Assembly (NCBI GenBank): GCA_021432605.1
Contig: MU271159.1
Span: 535,489-599,488 of the forward strand
Source: Coniochaeta sp. PMI_546
Taxonomy: Eukaryota; Ascomycota; Sordariomycetes; Coniochaetales; Coniochaetaceae
Direction of reading: 5' to 3'
DNA length: 64,000 nt
This document shows positions 60,105-64,000 of this stretch, piece after piece. How positions within the stretch are numbered: position 1 is the stretch's first letter; each line of letters starts with the position of its first letter. The notes beneath the pieces were generated by a model, which was not told where the DNA came from, searched no databases, and saw only the letters and a program-made list of their open reading frames with translations. The translations under genes were made by a program, and so were the position numbers.

Positions 60105-60689
60105 ATTGAATAATATAGTTATTTACTTATTATATTATAATAACTTATATAAGTTTATAATAAATAATAACATTTAATTATAATATTAATATAACCTCTT
60201 CTTTTTTTTAATTTTTTTTTAACATAAGAGTTTAATTACGTATAACTTAAGAAATACGTTTAAATACTAATAATAAGAATGTTATTATTTATATCGTATT
60301 ATATATATTTTAACTATATATTAATAAGTATTATATATTTATTATATCGTATCTTAATATTATAATTAAATCGACTTCTTTTTTAAATAGTTTAAGAAAT
60401 ACTTTATATTACCGTTTTTTTACGTATTATCGCGATAGTTCGTAACCCGTTATCTTTTATTATTTCTTAAACTTTATTTTTAAAGATTAGTTTTTAATTT
60501 TTCTTTAGTTATTAATATTTATTAACGAAATATCTTAATTTTCTATAATTATAATACTTTTTATTTTTCTAAATTAGGTTTTTTAAGTAATATTCTATTT
60601 TATAGATTTAAGGTAATTTCCGTAAACAATAAATCTTTATAAAAGGAATTCTTAATTAAAACTAAGTAGGAGAATATATAATACGGTTA

Positions 60690-60932
60690 TTATTATTATT
60701 ATTATTATTAGTAAACGGTAACTAAAACTATATTATATACCTTCGCTCGTTCCGAAAGGAAACCGTACTCTAAACGAAGCCGTTTCGAGTCGGGTAAAAA
60801 CCTCTAACGCTTACCTAAATCGGACTACTTATCGTCGAATACCTAATTCGGGATCTTCTCTTGATTTACGGTAAGTAAGGAACTAAGTCCTTCGGCCTCG
60901 CCCCGTCCCCGGTCCGACTACCTCCCGGGGGC
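60690..60932. repeat. Degenerate direct repeat, copy 1
   Basis: Begins in an ATT microsatellite, continues through TTCGCTCGTTCCGAAAGGAA and TATCGTCGAATACCTAATTC, and ends in a C/G-rich block with CCCGGGGG. It matches copy 2 along its length, differing mostly by C/T and G/A transitions. Confidence 0.8.
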
Positions 60933-61841
60933 TTATAATATTATATTTATATACGGATCTATTATCCGTATATAAAAGAAATAACGTTATATTAAGACCG
61001 AACTTTTTCCGATTTTCTTTTTTAAACCTATTCGACTAATAAGTTTATATCTTTACTTTTACTTTTTTTTTAAAAAAAAAATCTAATCTTAATTTATTCC
61101 TTTTATACGTTTAATACCGTATCGGCTACGTATTATTATATCTACCGGTCTTAACTTTATCTTTCGTACGTTTATTCGTTTTTTTAGAAAAGGTAAAGGT
61201 TTAATTATTAACGAAAAGATAAAAAACGTTTTTATTCCGATACGTTTTCTAATACGGATTAAAATACGCCCGGTTACGAAATATATTTATATTTCTTCTA
61301 ATCCGTATTTATCTTATATACGCGTTTAATATATTATTAATAACTTATATATAACGATCTAAGATAAGGTTTAAGATTAGAAGGTAAGTTCTATTACTTA
61401 AGGTAGGTAAGTTAAGGTATAATAAACAATCTTTACTTTGGTATCGTTAAGACGAATATCTTACTTAAATAATAACCTCAATTAAATATTTAAATTGATT
61501 ATTAGGTAATTAAGAACTATTTATAACGGAGTCTAAAGGGATTCTTTCTTATATACTTAAATAAATATAATAATACGGGTAATATACCCGTATCCCTTAT
61601 ATTATAATACCGTTATTACGAACGTATCTTAAATATCAGTTATATAACCCGGGGTCTTTAATCTATATAATACGATATACCTTATATATCTATTCCTTAT
61701 CGATTAACGGGGTTCTTTCCGTAACCGTAAGTTTATAATATTATCCTCTTTTTCTTTTGGCTATTAACTTTAAAGCCTAATACTTCTTATAAGTAATATT
61801 AATAACCTATATAAATTACGTCCGAAAGTTTCCCTTTTTCT

Positions 61842-62098
61842 ATTATTATTATATTATTATTATTATTATTATTGGTAAACGGTAGTTAAGACTATATTAT
61901 ATATCTTCGCTCGTTCCGAAAGGAAACCGTATTCGAAACGAAACCGTTTTGAATCGGGTAAAAACCTCTAACGCCTATTTAAATCTAACTTTTTATCGTC
62001 GAATACCTAATTCGGGATCTTCTCCCGATTTATAATAAATAAGGAACTAGGTCTTTCGGCTTCGCCCCGCCCCCGGTTCGGTTATTTCCCGGGGACGT
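61842..62098. repeat. Degenerate direct repeat, copy 2
   Basis: Same orientation as copy 1 and offset by about 1.17 kb. It begins in the same ATT microsatellite and shares the TTCGCTCGTTCCGAAAGGAA and TATCGTCGAATACCTAATTC blocks and the terminal CCCGGGG. The pair could be RIPped terminal repeats of a small non-autonomous element, or two insertions of one repeat. Confidence 0.8.
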
Positions 62099-63673
62099 TC
62101 GGTAATCTCTATTTCGACGTCGTCTTTCTTTCGTCTTGTTTACGCGTAATATTTTCCTTTACCTCGTTTTTTATATTTCCTTTCGTAACGTTATCGTTCC
62201 GTTTCCCTATTTTCCCGTTATCTTTTTTCCTACCGGGTCGACTTTTAGTCGGCGTCGACCCGAATACGTTTAATCTTTAAAGGAAGTATTTTAACTAATA
62301 TTTATCGTACCGGCTTCGTACCGATTTCCCTTTTTCGTTCCGATTTCGCGCCGGTTTCCTTTTTATCGCTTCGGCTTTTTACCGATTTCTTTTTTTCGCG
62401 CTTTTTTTATTTTTTCTTCGCGTTAATAAATACGTTAGATTACACTAAGGTATATATTTTCCCCGGGTAACTTATATTTACTTAATTATTAAACCTAAAC
62501 CTTCGTAATTCTTTCTTTCTTTTCTTTTCCGTTAATTAATTTTATTCGTACGTATATTTTCCTTTCTTTACGTTTTTACGTAGTTTTAAACCTTATATAT
62601 GTTTATAAGTTAAATATTTATATTCTTTTAATTCCGCGTTTTAATTTAATACGTAATTTATCTACTTTTCCTCGCGTTTTCGTTATATAGTTTCTAAAGT
62701 TACGTTATATAATTTCGATCTATAATTTCGGCTTGTTTTTACCCGGATTTCCGGTTAAATCGTAAACCGGTTTTATTGATTACCTTACTTATATTTTCCG
62801 TTTTAGTTTTTACCGGGATTTATCGTAACCGTTTCGATTTCGTTTCGATAATTTACTAACCTTTTCTTTTTTAATAATTTTCCGCCTTCGTACTTTTATC
62901 GTCTCGATTTTATTAAAAATCGTATCCGTTTCGTTTTAAAATTATAATTCTTTATATAACTTCTATTAATAAATTTACGTTTCGATATCGCCGTAACGAC
63001 GTATTAACTTTTTTTCTTTCTAATATTTCCCGTATCGGGTTTATCCCGATATTTTAATAACCTTTATTTATTTTACGTTAAAAACGGTTTTAAATATATT
63101 TAAGATTTTAATATATTAACGCGTTCCCAGAACGTTTTCGTTCGATTTCTTATTAACTTGTTCTAAATTCGACTTTTTCTCGTTACGACCGTTATACGTT
63201 TATTAAAGTAAAATATTCGATCGTTATATATAACGCGATAAATCTTCTTTTTATCCGGCCTCGTTCCGATTTCGTTTAACTTTCGTAAATCTTTAACGAT
63301 AAGAATTTATTCTTCGTTAAGTAATCGGTTTTCTTTCGTTATTTAAACGATCTAAATAATTAAAAAATACGTCGATTTATCCGTAACGTTTTTTATTCTA
63401 ATCCCGTATTAATTACGGTTCTAATTTTATAATACGTATCTCGTTACGCGTACGTAAATTATTCGTTCCGGTAAGATAATTCGTAATTCCGTTACCGGTT
63501 TATCTTTTTTTTTTAATCGTAATTTTATCGTTCCGGTTTCGCCGTCCGTTCCGGTTATAAACGATCTTACCGTTTTTCGTAACGATATCGTTTAATTTCG
63601 TAACGTTATCAAAACGAATATTACGTAAACTAACGTTATTTATATTAATTTTATCCGATTTCGTTATATTATC

Positions 63674-63997
63674 TGTTACAGACCAACGGTTACGAAGGGA
63701 ACCCCGCCAATCGATAAGGAACAGACATGCAGGGCGTATCGCACTGCATGGGCCAGGGACCCCGGGTCACGTGACTGATAGAAGGAATAGTTTCATAGCA
63801 GGCATATCAGGATATGGGTGATAGTTTCCTATCGACCATATCACCACAGTCTCTACAAGTATATAGGAAGGAGTCTCTCTAGACTCCGCTACAGATAGTT
63901 CTTGATCACCCAGTGATCAATCTAAGTATTCAATTGAGGTTATCTTTTGAGTAAGACACTTGTCTTAACGATACCAGAGTGAAGACTGCTTGTTACA
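63674..63997 (+). mobile_element. Putative intact LTR of a young retrotransposon
   Basis: Composition changes sharply at 63,674 from RIPped to normal. The 324-bp segment begins TGTTACAG and ends TTGTTACA, giving TG...CA ends and an imperfect inverted terminal repeat (TGTTACA versus TGTAACA). A TATA-like AGTATATAGG lies at about 63,858, followed by a short transcription-start-like region. The window ends three bases later, so a primer-binding site, second LTR and target-site duplication cannot be checked. Confidence 0.55.
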
Positions 63998-64000
63998 CCT

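Larger units (their letters stand above)
60105..63673. repeat. AT-rich, RIP-degraded repeat island
   Basis: About 3.6 kb of very AT-rich DNA with TpA everywhere, frequent CpG (TACG, CGTT), and few CpA or TpG dinucleotides. This is the signature of CpA-to-TpA repeat-induced point mutation on both strands. There are no long open frames. GC-richer remnants survive at about 60,890-60,930 and 62,050-62,095. The original element cannot be identified by eye; relics of a retroelement or DNA transposon are most likely. Confidence 0.85.

Noticed and set aside
60105-63673. Centromeric or mitochondrial-insert DNA as the origin of the AT-rich island
   Set aside because: Internal repeats with transition-type differences and retained CpG with lost CpA point to RIP instead; no mitochondrial genes recognised.
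1-64000. tRNA genes and CRISPR arrays
   Set aside because: Scanned for B-box-like GTTCGA contexts and regularly spaced repeats; none fits a cloverleaf or an array.

Overview
The window is nuclear DNA of a filamentous ascomycete (Pezizomycotina; I would guess Sordariomycetes or a near relative). The evidence is short GT-AG introns of about 40-330 bp with fungal branch-point sequences, two Zn2Cys6 regulators, an ascomycete-type laccase, a YAT-family amino-acid permease, and an AT-rich island with the CpA/TpG loss typical of repeat-induced point mutation (RIP). All gene models were spliced by hand from the reading frames and splice signals. No tRNA, rRNA, CRISPR array or prokaryotic signal was seen.

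Bases 1-33,500 are a compact housekeeping block. It holds the 3' part of a Zn2Cys6/acetyltransferase-like fusion (+), a second Zn2Cys6 regulator (-), the AP-3 mu subunit (-), sterol O-acyltransferase (-), cyclophilin-40 (+), a PH-C2-RasGAP protein of Bud2/Cla2 type (-), ribosomal protein eL42 with an ATG-only first exon (+), a 2H-type cyclic phosphodiesterase (-), a 2,299-residue DNMT5-type cytosine methyltransferase/SNF2 ATPase (+) and ureidoglycolate lyase (-).

Bases 33,500-54,900 are gene-poor, with gaps of 1-3.4 kb. The five genes here are mostly secreted or surface-directed: a laccase (-), an eight-exon Thr/Val-rich secreted protein (+), an MFS transporter (+), a PI-PLC-like secreted protein (-) and a bZIP regulator (-). 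They do not form an evident biosynthetic cluster, and the stretch looks accessory.

Bases 54,900-60,100 return to metabolic genes: a RluA-type tRNA pseudouridine synthase (-), a hotdog-fold thioesterase (+) and an amino-acid permease (+). The permease's last codons run straight into a RIP-degraded AT-rich island (about 60,070-63,670) holding a pair of mutated direct repeats. At 63,674 the composition returns abruptly to normal in what looks like the intact LTR of a young retroelement that continues past the window.

The most interesting content is the co-occurrence of a full-length DNMT5 (methyltransferase, RING finger and SNF2 motor) with a heavily RIPped repeat island, and the transcription factor whose fused acetyltransferase domain lacks the usual catalytic histidine.
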